The notes under the pieces: generated by a model
The model's input: only the letters and a program-made list of their open reading frames with translations
The model's database searches: none
Told to the model about the DNA's origin: nothing
Source: an uncultured Rhizobiaceae group bacterium
GTDB lineage: Bacteria; Pseudomonadota; Alphaproteobacteria; Rhizobiales; Rhizobiaceae
Length of the DNA stretch: 64,000 nt
Direction: 5' to 3'
Assembly (NCBI GenBank): GCA_938044775.1
Contig: CALIOE010000037.1
Coordinates: 19,641-83,640 of the forward strand
Position numbers and translations under genes: made by a program
In this document: positions 9,662 through 18,153 of the stretch, piece after piece
How the letters are laid out: each line of letters begins with the position of its first letter
Position numbering within the stretch: the first letter of the stretch is position 1

Positions 9662-10069
9662 CTAACCGCTGGTTATGGCGCGCGTGATCCAGGCCCCGAC
9701 AAAGGCGCTGGTGCCGGTCAGGATTGTTCCCCAGGTCAGATCAACCAGGGCTACGGTGATCGTATACCCCTTCAGCGTTGCCAAATTCGTAAAATCGTAT
9801 GTCGCATAGCAGAAGAAACCAAAAAGAGCGCCGTAGAGTGCGGCGTGCCACAGATTGCCGCTGTCGAGAGCCGGCTTTACCGCGAATATGATCACACCGA
9901 TCAGATAGACCAGATAGAACACAACGGCCACACCAGCCCGAAACTCGTCGAGGAGAATCGGGCCAATCTGGTCACGGTAAAACGTCGTTGCAACACGTGT
10001 AAGCCAGACGAAATCAATGGCAAAAAACACAATCATTGTGGCAAGGTAGGCGACGATCAAACGGGTCAT
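9662..10069 (-). CDS. DUF2177 family integral membrane protein
   Basis: A 135-residue protein with four hydrophobic segments. Family landmarks are FFAIDFVWLTRVATTFYRDQIG, FFCYATYDFTNLATLKGY and LVDLTWGTILTGTSAFVGAW. Function is unknown. DUF2177 genes are often near ECF sigma loci linked to photo-oxidative stress (recalled from the family's general context), which fits the sigma-rskA-msrB neighbours here. It lies 90 bp upstream of msrB on the same strand and may share a promoter. Confidence 0.8.
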   Translation of the reverse strand: MTRLIVAYLATMIVFFAIDFVWLTRVATTFYRDQIGPILLDEFRAGVAVVFYLVYLIGVIIFAVKPALDSGNLWHAALYGALFGFFCYATYDFTNLATLKGYTITVALVDLTWGTILTGTSAFVGAWITRAITSG

Positions 10070-10152
10070 GAACGGATCCGGTCAGTTTACGTTGAGATTA
10101 CACTATCAGTAACGGCGCAGACGTCGACCGGGTTCCCCAGAGGAAGCTGAAA

Positions 10153-10785
10153 TTGGACTTTGAGATCAAAAAAGTTGGCCGGCACGAGGTGCTTTACGTG
10201 ATGGCCACCGAGGCTGAATATCGCGCGGCCCTTCGGACCCGGTTCAAGCCTCTCATCTGTCAGGTCGGTCCGGTGGAGGCGGCTATGCACACGGCGATGG
10301 CGCTGTCGGGGAGGAAGGTCGACCTTGTGGTTTCACTCGGTAGCGCTGGATCACAGACATTGGAGCAGGCGAGGGTCTATCAGGTGTCGAGCGTTTCTTA
10401 CCGCGACATGGACGCATCAGCATTCGGTTTTGAGAAAGGTGTTACGCCATTTCTCGATCTGCCGGCAACCGTGACGCTCGATCACACGATCCCCGCGCTC
10501 CCTGCAGCCAGCCTCAGTACCGGCGCCAATGTGGTTTCCGGGGAGGCCTACGCCGATATAGGGGCGGACATGGTCGATATGGAGACGTGGGCGGTTATGC
10601 GAGCAGCCCACAAGGCCAGCGTCCCATTGATTGGATTACGCGGTATTTCCGATGGCGCCGAGCCGGTCAGCGAATATTCGGACTGGACGCGCTATCTGGA
10701 AGTTATCGACCAGCGTCTGAGTGAGGCCGTGGACGCGCTGGAGGCTGCGCTCGTTTCCGACATGCTGCAACCGGGACGACACTGA
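10153..10785 (+). CDS. 5'-methylthioadenosine/S-adenosylhomocysteine nucleosidase-like protein
   Basis: A 210-residue member of the nucleoside phosphorylase superfamily. The segment VVSLGSAGS corresponds to the phosphate/ribose loop. DMVDMETWAVMRAAH holds the substrate-binding Met-Glu, and LRGISDGAEPVSEYSDW carries the catalytic Asp. These match MTA/SAH nucleosidase, which cleaves adenine from methylthioadenosine or adenosylhomocysteine. The start is a TTG at 10153 with AGGAAG upstream. It is a little shorter than the usual 230 residues. A broader purine or hypoxanthine nucleosidase activity is possible. Confidence 0.75.
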   Translation: MDFEIKKVGRHEVLYVMATEAEYRAALRTRFKPLICQVGPVEAAMHTAMALSGRKVDLVVSLGSAGSQTLEQARVYQVSSVSYRDMDASAFGFEKGVTPFLDLPATVTLDHTIPALPAASLSTGANVVSGEAYADIGADMVDMETWAVMRAAHKASVPLIGLRGISDGAEPVSEYSDWTRYLEVIDQRLSEAVDALEAALVSDMLQPGRH

Positions 10786-10914
10786 CTTGCAGAAGCGAGG
10801 CTTCGAACGGTGACGACGGTGCTGTTGTTTGCTCCGGCAATGTCCGCAGGTTTGCTGCTTTTTCGATCCGGAAGACCCATCGCCTGACTATTCTGGGTCT
10901 GTGGCCTGCTATCA

Positions 10915-11187
10915 ATGCTTGCAATCACAATGTCGGCAACAGGTCAGCCCTGCAATGGACTTAGCGTTGCCATCGACACGCTGATAATTTCGTTTCAGTG
11001 CGCTGTCGTTTTTGGGTCCTTGTTGGCCAACTTTCTGATCTATGCCGCGAAAACGAAACAATATGGAAGAAACGCGTTCGGTCTGCTGGCGATTGCCGCA
11101 CTGAGCTGCGTGGCATCATATTTTCTGGTTCTGGCCCATCAGCAGTCCTGCGGTCTTGCGCGTGGTCACTGGCTGCAGCTCTTCTAG
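10915..11187 (+). CDS. Possible small two-helix membrane protein
   Basis: A 90-codon ATG-initiated frame in an otherwise empty 430-bp stretch. The predicted protein has two hydrophobic helices (SVAIDTLIISFQCAVVFGSL and FGLLAIAALSCVASYFLVLA) separated by a basic loop, NFLIYAAKTKQYGRN. The rest of the gap shows no other feature. I recognise no family, and no ribosome site stands out. It may be a real small membrane protein or a chance frame. Confidence 0.3.
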   Translation: MLAITMSATGQPCNGLSVAIDTLIISFQCAVVFGSLLANFLIYAAKTKQYGRNAFGLLAIAALSCVASYFLVLAHQQSCGLARGHWLQLF

Positions 11188-11215
11188 CTGACGGGCCGAA
11201 AGCAGCCGGGTCTGC

Positions 11216-11950
11216 TCATTCAACCGAAAATTCCTTCAGCTTCGCCTGTGCCCGTCTGGTCACCAGATATGTTACTGCCAGCGTGGCGATGATTCCAATG
11301 CCGCCCACCACATATTTGGCGATGCTCATGTCATCACCGCCGGCCTGGCCGCCGAGGCTTCCGATCCAGATGTAGAGCAGCGTGCCGGGCATGATGCCGA
11401 AGAAGGTCGCAATCTGACTGGGCCAGAAACCAACCGGCGTGAGACCCAGAAACCAGTTTTGAAGTGAAAAAGGCAGGGCCGGAGAAAGGCGCAAGAGACC
11501 CACAACCTGCCATCCGCCTTCACCAATAGCCTTATTCACCGCATTGAAGCGGGGATATTGCGCGATTTTTTCCTGCACCCGGTCGTGGAACACATAACGT
11601 GCAGCCAGAAATGAGATTGCCGATCCCAGCGTTGCACCAATGATTACCAACGGGAAACCCCAAAGGCCGTATGCCACACCGGCAGCCAGCGTGAGAAAGG
11701 ACCCAGGCACTAAAACGAAGGCGGTGACGGCGTATACAACGATGAAAATCAACCAACCCACAGCGCCAAAACCGCGTACCCATTCCTGGAACGTTGTTAC
11801 CCACTCCTGAATAGGCAGAAATCGATAGGCCGCTATCAGCACGATGCCGACAGCAGCGAGCGCCAGCCATTTCTTGAAGCTCGCTCCTTTACGAGCATTT
11901 TCAGAGGGCGACCGAGTCTCGCTCATGGGGGCAGTTCCAACATTGCTCAC
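11216..11950 (-). CDS. TVP38/TMEM64 (VTT domain) family membrane protein
   Basis: A 244-residue integral membrane protein of the TVP38/TMEM64 family, related to DedA. The VTT signature is seen as LVPGSFLTLAAGVAYG, followed by GATLGSAISFLAARY, LLRLSPALPFSLQNWFLG and FFGIMPGTLLYIWIGSLGG. These proteins are thought to move or flip phospholipids or to support membrane homeostasis. The start used is GTG 11950; an ATG at 11926 would remove eight residues and is about equally supported. It stands alone. Confidence 0.85.
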   Translation of the reverse strand: MSNVGTAPMSETRSPSENARKGASFKKWLALAAVGIVLIAAYRFLPIQEWVTTFQEWVRGFGAVGWLIFIVVYAVTAFVLVPGSFLTLAAGVAYGLWGFPLVIIGATLGSAISFLAARYVFHDRVQEKIAQYPRFNAVNKAIGEGGWQVVGLLRLSPALPFSLQNWFLGLTPVGFWPSQIATFFGIMPGTLLYIWIGSLGGQAGGDDMSIAKYVVGGIGIIATLAVTYLVTRRAQAKLKEFSVE

Positions 11951-12074
11951 GGCTATCGCCTTTGTGTCTTGTAAAACAATACGACCCTTAGTGGTGCGAA
12001 AAAGGTGAAAGAGCGACCCCTTCTGACGACCATGTGATCTATTGTCAGATTGAGGGGAAAGGACGTGAACGCAC

Positions 12075-13214
12075 TTAGTATCCTAACATCTCCGCGAGCC
12101 TGTTTCCGTGATAGCTCGAGTCGCCGAGCAATTCGCCGGCAACCTTGGCACGTTTCAGATACAACCCGATGTCAAATTCATCGGTCATGCCCATGCCGCC
12201 GTGCATTTGTACGCCTTCCTGTGCAGCAAGCAGGGAGACCTTCGTGGCCTTGGCCTTGGCAAGAGCGACCAGTTTCGCGGCGTCTTCAGCGCCTTCATCC
12301 AGGGACTGCAGGGCCTTCAGGGTCAATGCTTTGCAGATTTCAATTTCGGTGTAGAGATGTGCTGAGCGATGCTGCAGCGTCTGGAAGGAACCCACAGCAA
12401 CGCCAAATTGCTTGCGTTCATTGATGTAGCTCAAAGTCATCCCGAAGGCCTGGGCAGCGCTGCCGGCCATTTCTGCGGCCAGCCCGGCTCGCCCGGCGTT
12501 CAGAATTTTCTCCAGCCCGTCAGCTCCAAGATCAATCTCACCAAGAACGGCATCGGCGGTTACTTCAGCGTTGTTGAAGTCAATTCTCGCGGCATTCCGG
12601 CTATCCACCATTGCCGTCTTCTCGATCTTCAACCCGTCGGTACCGGAATCGACCAGGAACAATGTGATGCCGTTTGCCTCGCCCGGTTCGCCACTGGTGC
12701 GGGCCGAGACAATGATTTGGTCAGCAACGTGGCCGTCAGCAACAAAGGTCTTGGCGCCGTTCAGTCGAAATCCGTTACCCATACGCTCGGCCTTAAGGGC
12801 AACGCCAAGCGTTGAGTGTTTTCCACGTTCATCGTGGGCGATGGCGAAAAGTTCCTCGCCGGCAGCGATTTTCGTCAGGTGTTGTTCCTTCTGAGCCTGG
12901 GAGCCCAGAGCATTCAATGCCGTCGCGGCCATGATCGCGCTCGATAAATAAGGTGTGGCCGTCAGCTGCTTACCCATCTCCTCAGCCACAACACCCGCAC
13001 CGACCATGCCAAAGTCCGCCCCGCCATACTCCTCCGGAACAAGTATTCCGGCCCAGCCCATTGCTGCCATCTTGGCCCACAACTCACGCGAGAACCCGTC
13101 TTCCGAGCCACTGTCGCGCAGCTCGCGCAACGCTGACACAGGCGCTTCGTCTTTCAGAAACCCGGCTGCCGATTCGCGCAGCATTTCCTGATCTTCGGTC
13201 AGTACCAATGGCAT
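12075..13214 (-). CDS. Acyl-CoA dehydrogenase (smaller subunit-like, last gene of fad operon)
   Basis: A 379-residue FAD-dependent acyl-CoA dehydrogenase. It starts MPLVLTEDQEMLRESAAGFL; upstream in-frame codons run into the preceding gene and look random. Middle segments LNGAKTFVADGHVADQIIV and LFLVDSGTDGLKIEKT form the beta domain. The C-terminal domain includes YINERKQFGVAVGSFQTLQH and QMHGGMGMTDEFDIGLYL, characteristic of the family. It lies 13 bp downstream of a second acyl-CoA dehydrogenase. Such tandem pairs often form heteromers acting on bulky acyl-CoAs (steroid side chains, branched or aromatic acyl groups). The substrate here is not known. Confidence 0.9.
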   Translation of the reverse strand: MPLVLTEDQEMLRESAAGFLKDEAPVSALRELRDSGSEDGFSRELWAKMAAMGWAGILVPEEYGGADFGMVGAGVVAEEMGKQLTATPYLSSAIMAATALNALGSQAQKEQHLTKIAAGEELFAIAHDERGKHSTLGVALKAERMGNGFRLNGAKTFVADGHVADQIIVSARTSGEPGEANGITLFLVDSGTDGLKIEKTAMVDSRNAARIDFNNAEVTADAVLGEIDLGADGLEKILNAGRAGLAAEMAGSAAQAFGMTLSYINERKQFGVAVGSFQTLQHRSAHLYTEIEICKALTLKALQSLDEGAEDAAKLVALAKAKATKVSLLAAQEGVQMHGGMGMTDEFDIGLYLKRAKVAGELLGDSSYHGNRLAEMLGY

Positions 13215-13227
13215 CGCATATGCTCCC

Positions 13228-14412
13228 TTAGGCATTGGGCATCTGAAGGATGTGCTTGGCGATAATCTGCAGCTGCACTTCGGATGTGCCTCCTTCAATG
13301 GAGTTACCCTTGGTACGCAGCCAGTCGCGCGCAGCCTGGCCATCATTGTTGTTGTCGGTCATTTCCATTTCGTCCGAACCGCCGATTTCCATTTTCAACT
13401 CGTGGCGGCGCTTATTGAGTTCAGTGCCATAATATTTGAGTACTGAGGAGACAGCGCCCAGGCTTTCGCCGCCTTTAGCGCGGTCGGATACGCTTTGCAG
13501 CAACGCACCGAAGGCCAGACTGTCTATTTCGGTCTCGATCAGTTTGGCGCGCAGCAAAGGGTCGTCCAGTTGCCCAAGCGGGTTGGTGCCGATTGCCTTC
13601 ACTGCGAGCTCGCCCAACGATCTCCCTTCCGACATTCCTCCAAACAGGCTGCCGATCATTTCGCGCTCGTGGGTCAACAGGTACTTGGCAACGTCCCAGC
13701 CTTTGTTTTCTTCATAAACCAGGTTCGCTTTGGGCACGCTTACGCCGTCAAAAAAGGTCTCGCAAAAGGGCGACGAACCGGAAATCAACTTAATCGGCTT
13801 GGTGCTGACGCCCTCGCTTTCCATGTCGAAGAGCACAAATGAGATGCCTTTGTGTTTGGGCGCCTCGCTGTCCGTGCGCACAAGGCAAAAAATCCAATCC
13901 GCTTTGTCAGCGTAGGAGGTCCAGATCTTCTGCCCGGTGACGACGTAGTGGTCGCCCGCGTCCTCAGCTTTGGTTCGAAGTGAGGCAAGGTCGGAGCCGG
14001 CATTGGGTTCAGAATACCCCTGGCACCATCGAATTTCGCCGCGGGCGACCTTGGGCAAGTGTTCTTTCTTCTGAGCTTCACTGCCAAATTTGAGCAAAGC
14101 TGGTCCAAGCATTGTAATGCCGAAATTGTCGTGCGGCTTGCGGGCACCAATCGCTTTCATTTCCTGTTTCAGAACGGCGGCCTCTTCCTTTGAAAGGCCA
14201 CCCCCGCCATATTCGCTCGGCCACGTGGGTACGGTCCAGCCGCGAGCCCCCATGCGTTCAAGCCAGAGCCTTTGTCCCTCGGACGTGAATTCCCATTTGC
14301 GGCCGCCCCAACACGATGTGTCCTCGGAAAGCTTGCCGTCGCGCATGTCGGCGGGGCAGTTTTCCTCAAGCCATTGACGTGTTTCGGCCCTGAACTGTTG
14401 CAGGTCACTCAT
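13228..14412 (-). CDS. Acyl-CoA dehydrogenase (larger member of the pair)
   Basis: A 394-residue acyl-CoA dehydrogenase. It shows GWTVPTWPSEYGGGGLSKEEAAV in the N-terminal helical domain and RWCQGYSEPNAGSDLASLRT with GQKIWTSYADKADWIFCLVR in the beta domain. It ends GNSIEGGTSEVQLQIIAKHI, the FadE-type C-terminal motif. It is 10 bp downstream of the SDR gene and 13 bp upstream of its partner, all in the leftward operon. The GYSEPNAGSDLA motif is the flavin/acyl-binding loop. Confidence 0.9.
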   Translation of the reverse strand: MSDLQQFRAETRQWLEENCPADMRDGKLSEDTSCWGGRKWEFTSEGQRLWLERMGARGWTVPTWPSEYGGGGLSKEEAAVLKQEMKAIGARKPHDNFGITMLGPALLKFGSEAQKKEHLPKVARGEIRWCQGYSEPNAGSDLASLRTKAEDAGDHYVVTGQKIWTSYADKADWIFCLVRTDSEAPKHKGISFVLFDMESEGVSTKPIKLISGSSPFCETFFDGVSVPKANLVYEENKGWDVAKYLLTHEREMIGSLFGGMSEGRSLGELAVKAIGTNPLGQLDDPLLRAKLIETEIDSLAFGALLQSVSDRAKGGESLGAVSSVLKYYGTELNKRRHELKMEIGGSDEMEMTDNNNDGQAARDWLRTKGNSIEGGTSEVQLQIIAKHILQMPNA

Positions 14413-14422
14413 GCTAGGTGTC

Positions 14423-15190
14423 TCACGTTATGGTTTGTCCGCCATCAATTACGATCTGCTGACCGTTCATATAGGAGCCAGCCTTTGATGCCAGGAATAC
14501 GGCAGCACCTGCGATCTCTTCCGGCTCGCCTATACGGCCCATCGGTGTCGTAATCAGCGCCCGCTTCAAATTGTCGGGGTTTTCCCACAATGCCTTGGCG
14601 AAATCGGTCTTGATTAATCCGGGCGCGATGCAGTTAACACGCACGTTATGTGACCCGTATTCGACCGCCATGTTGCGGGCTAACTGGAAGTCGGCAGCTT
14701 TGGAAATGCAATAGGCACCAATGATTGGAGACCCTTTGAGTCCGCCGATGGAGGACACGATCACGATTGCCCCGTCTTTGCGCTCCAGCATTTGCGGCGA
14801 GACCATGCCGATCAGCCAATTGTTTGAAACGACGTTATTTTGCAGGATCTTGGTGAACTGCTCGTCTTCGATGTCGGCCATGGGGCCATAATAAGGGTTG
14901 GAAGCAGCATTGCAGACGAGAACATGAACATCACCAAAGTGCCTGGTGGTTTCATCGACCAGGTTTTGCAGTTCGTCCTTGGACGAGATATTGGCCGCAA
15001 CCGCTAATGCCGTACCTTCGCCATGCTTTGCGTTGAGTTCGTCCGCGACTTCGACACAAGCTGCCATTTTCCGCGATGAAATAACCACCTTGGCGCCATG
15101 CACGGCCATCTCCTCGGCGATGGCTTTGCCGATGCCACGGGATGAGCCTGTAATAATGGCGGTTTTGCCCTTCAGATCGAACAGGCTCAT
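14423..15190 (-). CDS. Short-chain dehydrogenase/reductase in beta-oxidation operon
   Basis: A 255-residue classical SDR. The cofactor motif is TGSSRGIGKAIAEEM, the structural motif NAASNP, the catalytic Ser lies in VSSIGG, and the YxxxK pair lies in YCISK. The C-terminus DGGQTIT is typical. The start MSLFDLKGK at 15190 overlaps the stop of the preceding gene (ATGA). It probably oxidises or reduces a hydroxyacyl-CoA or related intermediate. FabG-like or 2,4-dienoyl-CoA-reductase-like roles are alternatives. Confidence 0.88.
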   Translation of the reverse strand: MSLFDLKGKTAIITGSSRGIGKAIAEEMAVHGAKVVISSRKMAACVEVADELNAKHGEGTALAVAANISSKDELQNLVDETTRHFGDVHVLVCNAASNPYYGPMADIEDEQFTKILQNNVVSNNWLIGMVSPQMLERKDGAIVIVSSIGGLKGSPIIGAYCISKAADFQLARNMAVEYGSHNVRVNCIAPGLIKTDFAKALWENPDNLKRALITTPMGRIGEPEEIAGAAVFLASKAGSYMNGQQIVIDGGQTIT

Positions 15191-17292
15191 GATGCGTTCT
15201 CCTTGTCCCAATCGGCAAGGCTCTGGCCGCTCTCGGCCAGTTCCATCAACAGGTCGGATGGGGTCCAATGAACACCACCGGCACCATCGCTCCACTCAGA
15301 TATCTTTGCGGCCACGGTTTTTAATCCCACAGACTCGGCATAATGCATCGGCCCGCCGCGCCAGCGCGGGTAGCCGTAGCCGTAATTGTAAACCACATCG
15401 ATATCGCTGGCTCGAGCAGCTACGCCTTCGCCCAACACATGCGCGCCTTCGTTTGCCAACGCAAACTGCGTGCGTTCGACGATTTCCTCGTCGGAGATCT
15501 CACGCGTGTTGATGCCGAGCTCGCTGCGCACTTCGCTGACAATGCGAGTGGCTTCGCTGTTTTCGCTGCGAGCGCGGGTTTCAGGGTCATATGTGTAGAA
15601 TCCCGCGCCGGATTTCTGACCCAGGAACCCGGCCTCAACAAGCCGGTCGGCGGCTGTATAAATGCGGCTTTCGTGCTCGTCGAGTTTTTGGTCCTGGCGC
15701 GACTTGTAACCAATATCGAGGCCAGCCAGATCGCTGACGGCAAACGGCCCCATGGCCCACCCAAAATCGGTCAATGCTTTGTCCACCTGATCCGGAGAAG
15801 CACCTTCCAGCACGAGCAAATTTGCCTGGCGCAGATAAGGCGTCAGCATCCGATTGCCGATAAAACCGTGCCCGACCCTTGCAATAGCTGGTGTTTTGCG
15901 AGTCTTCTTGGCCATTTCCAGCGCTGTCAGCAGGGCATCGTCGGCCGTTTCATCAGCACGGACAATTTCGAGCAGAGGCATAATATTTGCGGGTGAAAAA
16001 TAGTGCATACCCAATACATCGGCCGGACGGGATGTTTCGGCAGCGATTTCGTTGATGTCCAGATAAGACGTGTTGGTTGCCAGGACGGCACCCTTCTTGG
16101 CAACTGCATCCAGCTTACCGAATACTTCTTTCTTGATGGCCATAGTTTCAAATACGGCCTCAACGATCAGGTCACAGTCGGCCAGATCATCGTACGACGT
16201 CGTCCGCTCCAGTCGGGCCATTCGTTCAGCAACGCCCTCTTTTGTGATCCGTCCGCTCTTAATGCCGCGGGCCCAGTTTTTCTCCATCGTTGCAAAACCG
16301 CGGTCCAGCGCGTCTTCGGTCATTTCCAAAACGGTTACGGGAATACCCGCTTCGGCGTAGGTCATGGCGATACCTCCGCCCATGGTGCCGGCGCCGATAA
16401 TGCCGACTTTTTTGACAACACGCGGATCGCCCTTAACATCTTTCGGCGGTTTGGCTGACGCCCGCTCGGCAAAGAAAATGTGACGCAGGGCCTTCGACTG
16501 GTCTGAGACCACCAGCTCCATAAAGGTAGCGCGCTCTTTCTTCATGCCTTCGTTGAATGGGATTTCATATGCCGCCCGCACGCACTCGGTCGCTCTAATG
16601 GGAGCAATCGCTCCTTTGGCCTTCCTGGCGATGGTCGGCATCGCTGCATCAAAACCGGCGGCAATGGCATCGGTCATTTCGAGCGTTACCCTGGAAAGAC
16701 GGCGGTTCTCAAAATCCTGTTCCGCAATCTCATTTGCCAATGCGACAGCGGCTTCGACGGTTCCGCTGTCGACGGTTTTGTCCACAAGACCGATTTCTGC
16801 TGCTTTCGCACCCGAGACTGGCCGGCCAGACGACACCATCGTGATTGATTCGACCGGGTTCTGCAGCAGGCGCGGCAAGCGCTGTGTGCCGCCGGCTCCG
16901 GGAAGCAGGCCCAGATTGACCTCCGGGAGCCCAAGCTTTGCCTTTGCATTGGCAACCCGGTAGTGGCACGACAAAGCAACCTCCAGTCCGCCTCCCAGCG
17001 TATTTCCTTCAACCGCGGCCACAACCGGCAGAGCAGTCGCTTCGATCGTGTCGCAGACACTTGGCAGGCCCGGCTCTTGCAACGGTTTGCCGAACTCCTT
17101 GATGTCAGCCCCCGCAATAAAGGTTCCACCCTTGCCCGCCAGTACGATCGCCTTCGCGCCGGCGTCAGAGGCCTTTTCGAGCCCAGTCACAATCCCCGCG
17201 CGAACATGATGCGACAGCGCGTTAACAGGGGGATTGTCAATCCAAAGGATCGCCACGTTGTCGCGCATTTCCAGTCCGACAGACTGCGTCAT
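15187..17292 (-). CDS. Bifunctional enoyl-CoA hydratase / 3-hydroxyacyl-CoA dehydrogenase
   Basis: A 701-residue FadB/FadJ-type multifunctional enzyme. The N-terminal crotonase domain (about 1-190) keeps both catalytic glutamates (E104 in GGGLEVALS, E124 in GLPEVNLG). The NAD domain begins KKVGIIGAGTMGGGIAMTY near 295-312. The dehydrogenase active-site histidine lies in LGMHYFSPANIMPLLEIV. A tandem C-terminal 3HCDH domain follows, with GHGFIGNRMLTPYLRQA and YGYGYPRWRGGPMHYA. It hydrates trans-2-enoyl-CoA and oxidises the 3-hydroxyacyl-CoA. It sits mid-operon between the crotonase and SDR genes. Confidence 0.95.
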   Translation of the reverse strand: MTQSVGLEMRDNVAILWIDNPPVNALSHHVRAGIVTGLEKASDAGAKAIVLAGKGGTFIAGADIKEFGKPLQEPGLPSVCDTIEATALPVVAAVEGNTLGGGLEVALSCHYRVANAKAKLGLPEVNLGLLPGAGGTQRLPRLLQNPVESITMVSSGRPVSGAKAAEIGLVDKTVDSGTVEAAVALANEIAEQDFENRRLSRVTLEMTDAIAAGFDAAMPTIARKAKGAIAPIRATECVRAAYEIPFNEGMKKERATFMELVVSDQSKALRHIFFAERASAKPPKDVKGDPRVVKKVGIIGAGTMGGGIAMTYAEAGIPVTVLEMTEDALDRGFATMEKNWARGIKSGRITKEGVAERMARLERTTSYDDLADCDLIVEAVFETMAIKKEVFGKLDAVAKKGAVLATNTSYLDINEIAAETSRPADVLGMHYFSPANIMPLLEIVRADETADDALLTALEMAKKTRKTPAIARVGHGFIGNRMLTPYLRQANLLVLEGASPDQVDKALTDFGWAMGPFAVSDLAGLDIGYKSRQDQKLDEHESRIYTAADRLVEAGFLGQKSGAGFYTYDPETRARSENSEATRIVSEVRSELGINTREISDEEIVERTQFALANEGAHVLGEGVAARASDIDVVYNYGYGYPRWRGGPMHYAESVGLKTVAAKISEWSDGAGGVHWTPSDLLMELAESGQSLADWDKENAS

Positions 17293-17336
17293 TTCGTTCT
17301 CCTCCCGCCGCTGCTGCGGTCGCGTTTTTTGACGGG

Positions 17337-18131
17337 CTAACGCCCTTTGAACTCGGGTTTTCTCTTTTCGACAAAGGCTTGTGCAGCCTCTTTGTGATCC
17401 TCTGTGCGCATCGACAAAACCATATGCATCGCTTCCTGATCCAGGGCTTGCGACAGTGTGCCGTGCTCTGCCAGGTTCATGTTGCGCTTCATGTAGCTAA
17501 GCGCAACCGATGGGCCATTTGCGAGCTGACTTGCCCAGTCTTCAGCTGTTTCGTCCAGTGTCTCGGCTGCAACGGCGCTGTTGACGATGCCCATATCCGC
17601 TGCTTCTGCGCCGTTGAAAACGCGGGCCAGATAATAGAGCTCTCGCGCTTTTGATGTGCCGATAATTTTTGAGAGAAACCAGGAACCGCCAAAATCACCG
17701 GATCCGCCGACGCGGGCAAAGGCAGTCGTGAATTTTGCATTCTGATCGGCCAGCCGCAGGTCACATGACAAGGCAAGAGAAAAACCTGCACCGGCACACG
17801 CCCCGTTTACAACTGCCAGCGTCGGTTTTGGCATTTCGTGCAACAGCCGAGATGATTCCATAATGCCGCGAATGAACGCCGCTTCGGCGTCGATGCTTTG
17901 AGTGTGGCCCTTCTCGAGCCGCTCAGTCATGGCTTTGACATCACCACCGGCACAAAACGCTTCGCCCGTTCCCGTCAAAACCACACAACCGATATCTGCA
18001 TCGTGCCAGCAGCGCTCAAGCATTCGTGGCAATTCGACCCACATCTCCCGCGACATGGCATTGCGCGCCTCGGGGCGGTCGATGGTTATCCTGGCGATCC
18101 GGTTTTTGACCGCCATGCGCAGGTTTTTCAT
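17337..18131 (-). CDS. Crotonase-family protein (PaaG-like isomerase type)
   Basis: A 264-residue crotonase. The start ATG 18131 has AAGGGA upstream and gives MKNLRMAVKNRIARITIDRP. The oxyanion-hole segments FCAGGDVKAM and NGACAGAGFSLALSCD are present. Both glutamates of true enoyl-CoA hydratases are replaced: the first position is Ser118 (GAGFSLA), and the second segment reads AFARVGGSGDFGGSWFL. An Asp (about 146) sits where PaaG-type delta3,delta2-enoyl-CoA isomerases have their catalytic Asp. An isomerase or ring-opening role is therefore more likely than simple hydration. It lies 22 bp downstream of the thiolase gene. Confidence 0.85.
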   Translation of the reverse strand: MKNLRMAVKNRIARITIDRPEARNAMSREMWVELPRMLERCWHDADIGCVVLTGTGEAFCAGGDVKAMTERLEKGHTQSIDAEAAFIRGIMESSRLLHEMPKPTLAVVNGACAGAGFSLALSCDLRLADQNAKFTTAFARVGGSGDFGGSWFLSKIIGTSKARELYYLARVFNGAEAADMGIVNSAVAAETLDETAEDWASQLANGPSVALSYMKRNMNLAEHGTLSQALDQEAMHMVLSMRTEDHKEAAQAFVEKRKPEFKGR

Positions 18132-18153
18132 TTTCGAAATCCCTTGCCAGTGA

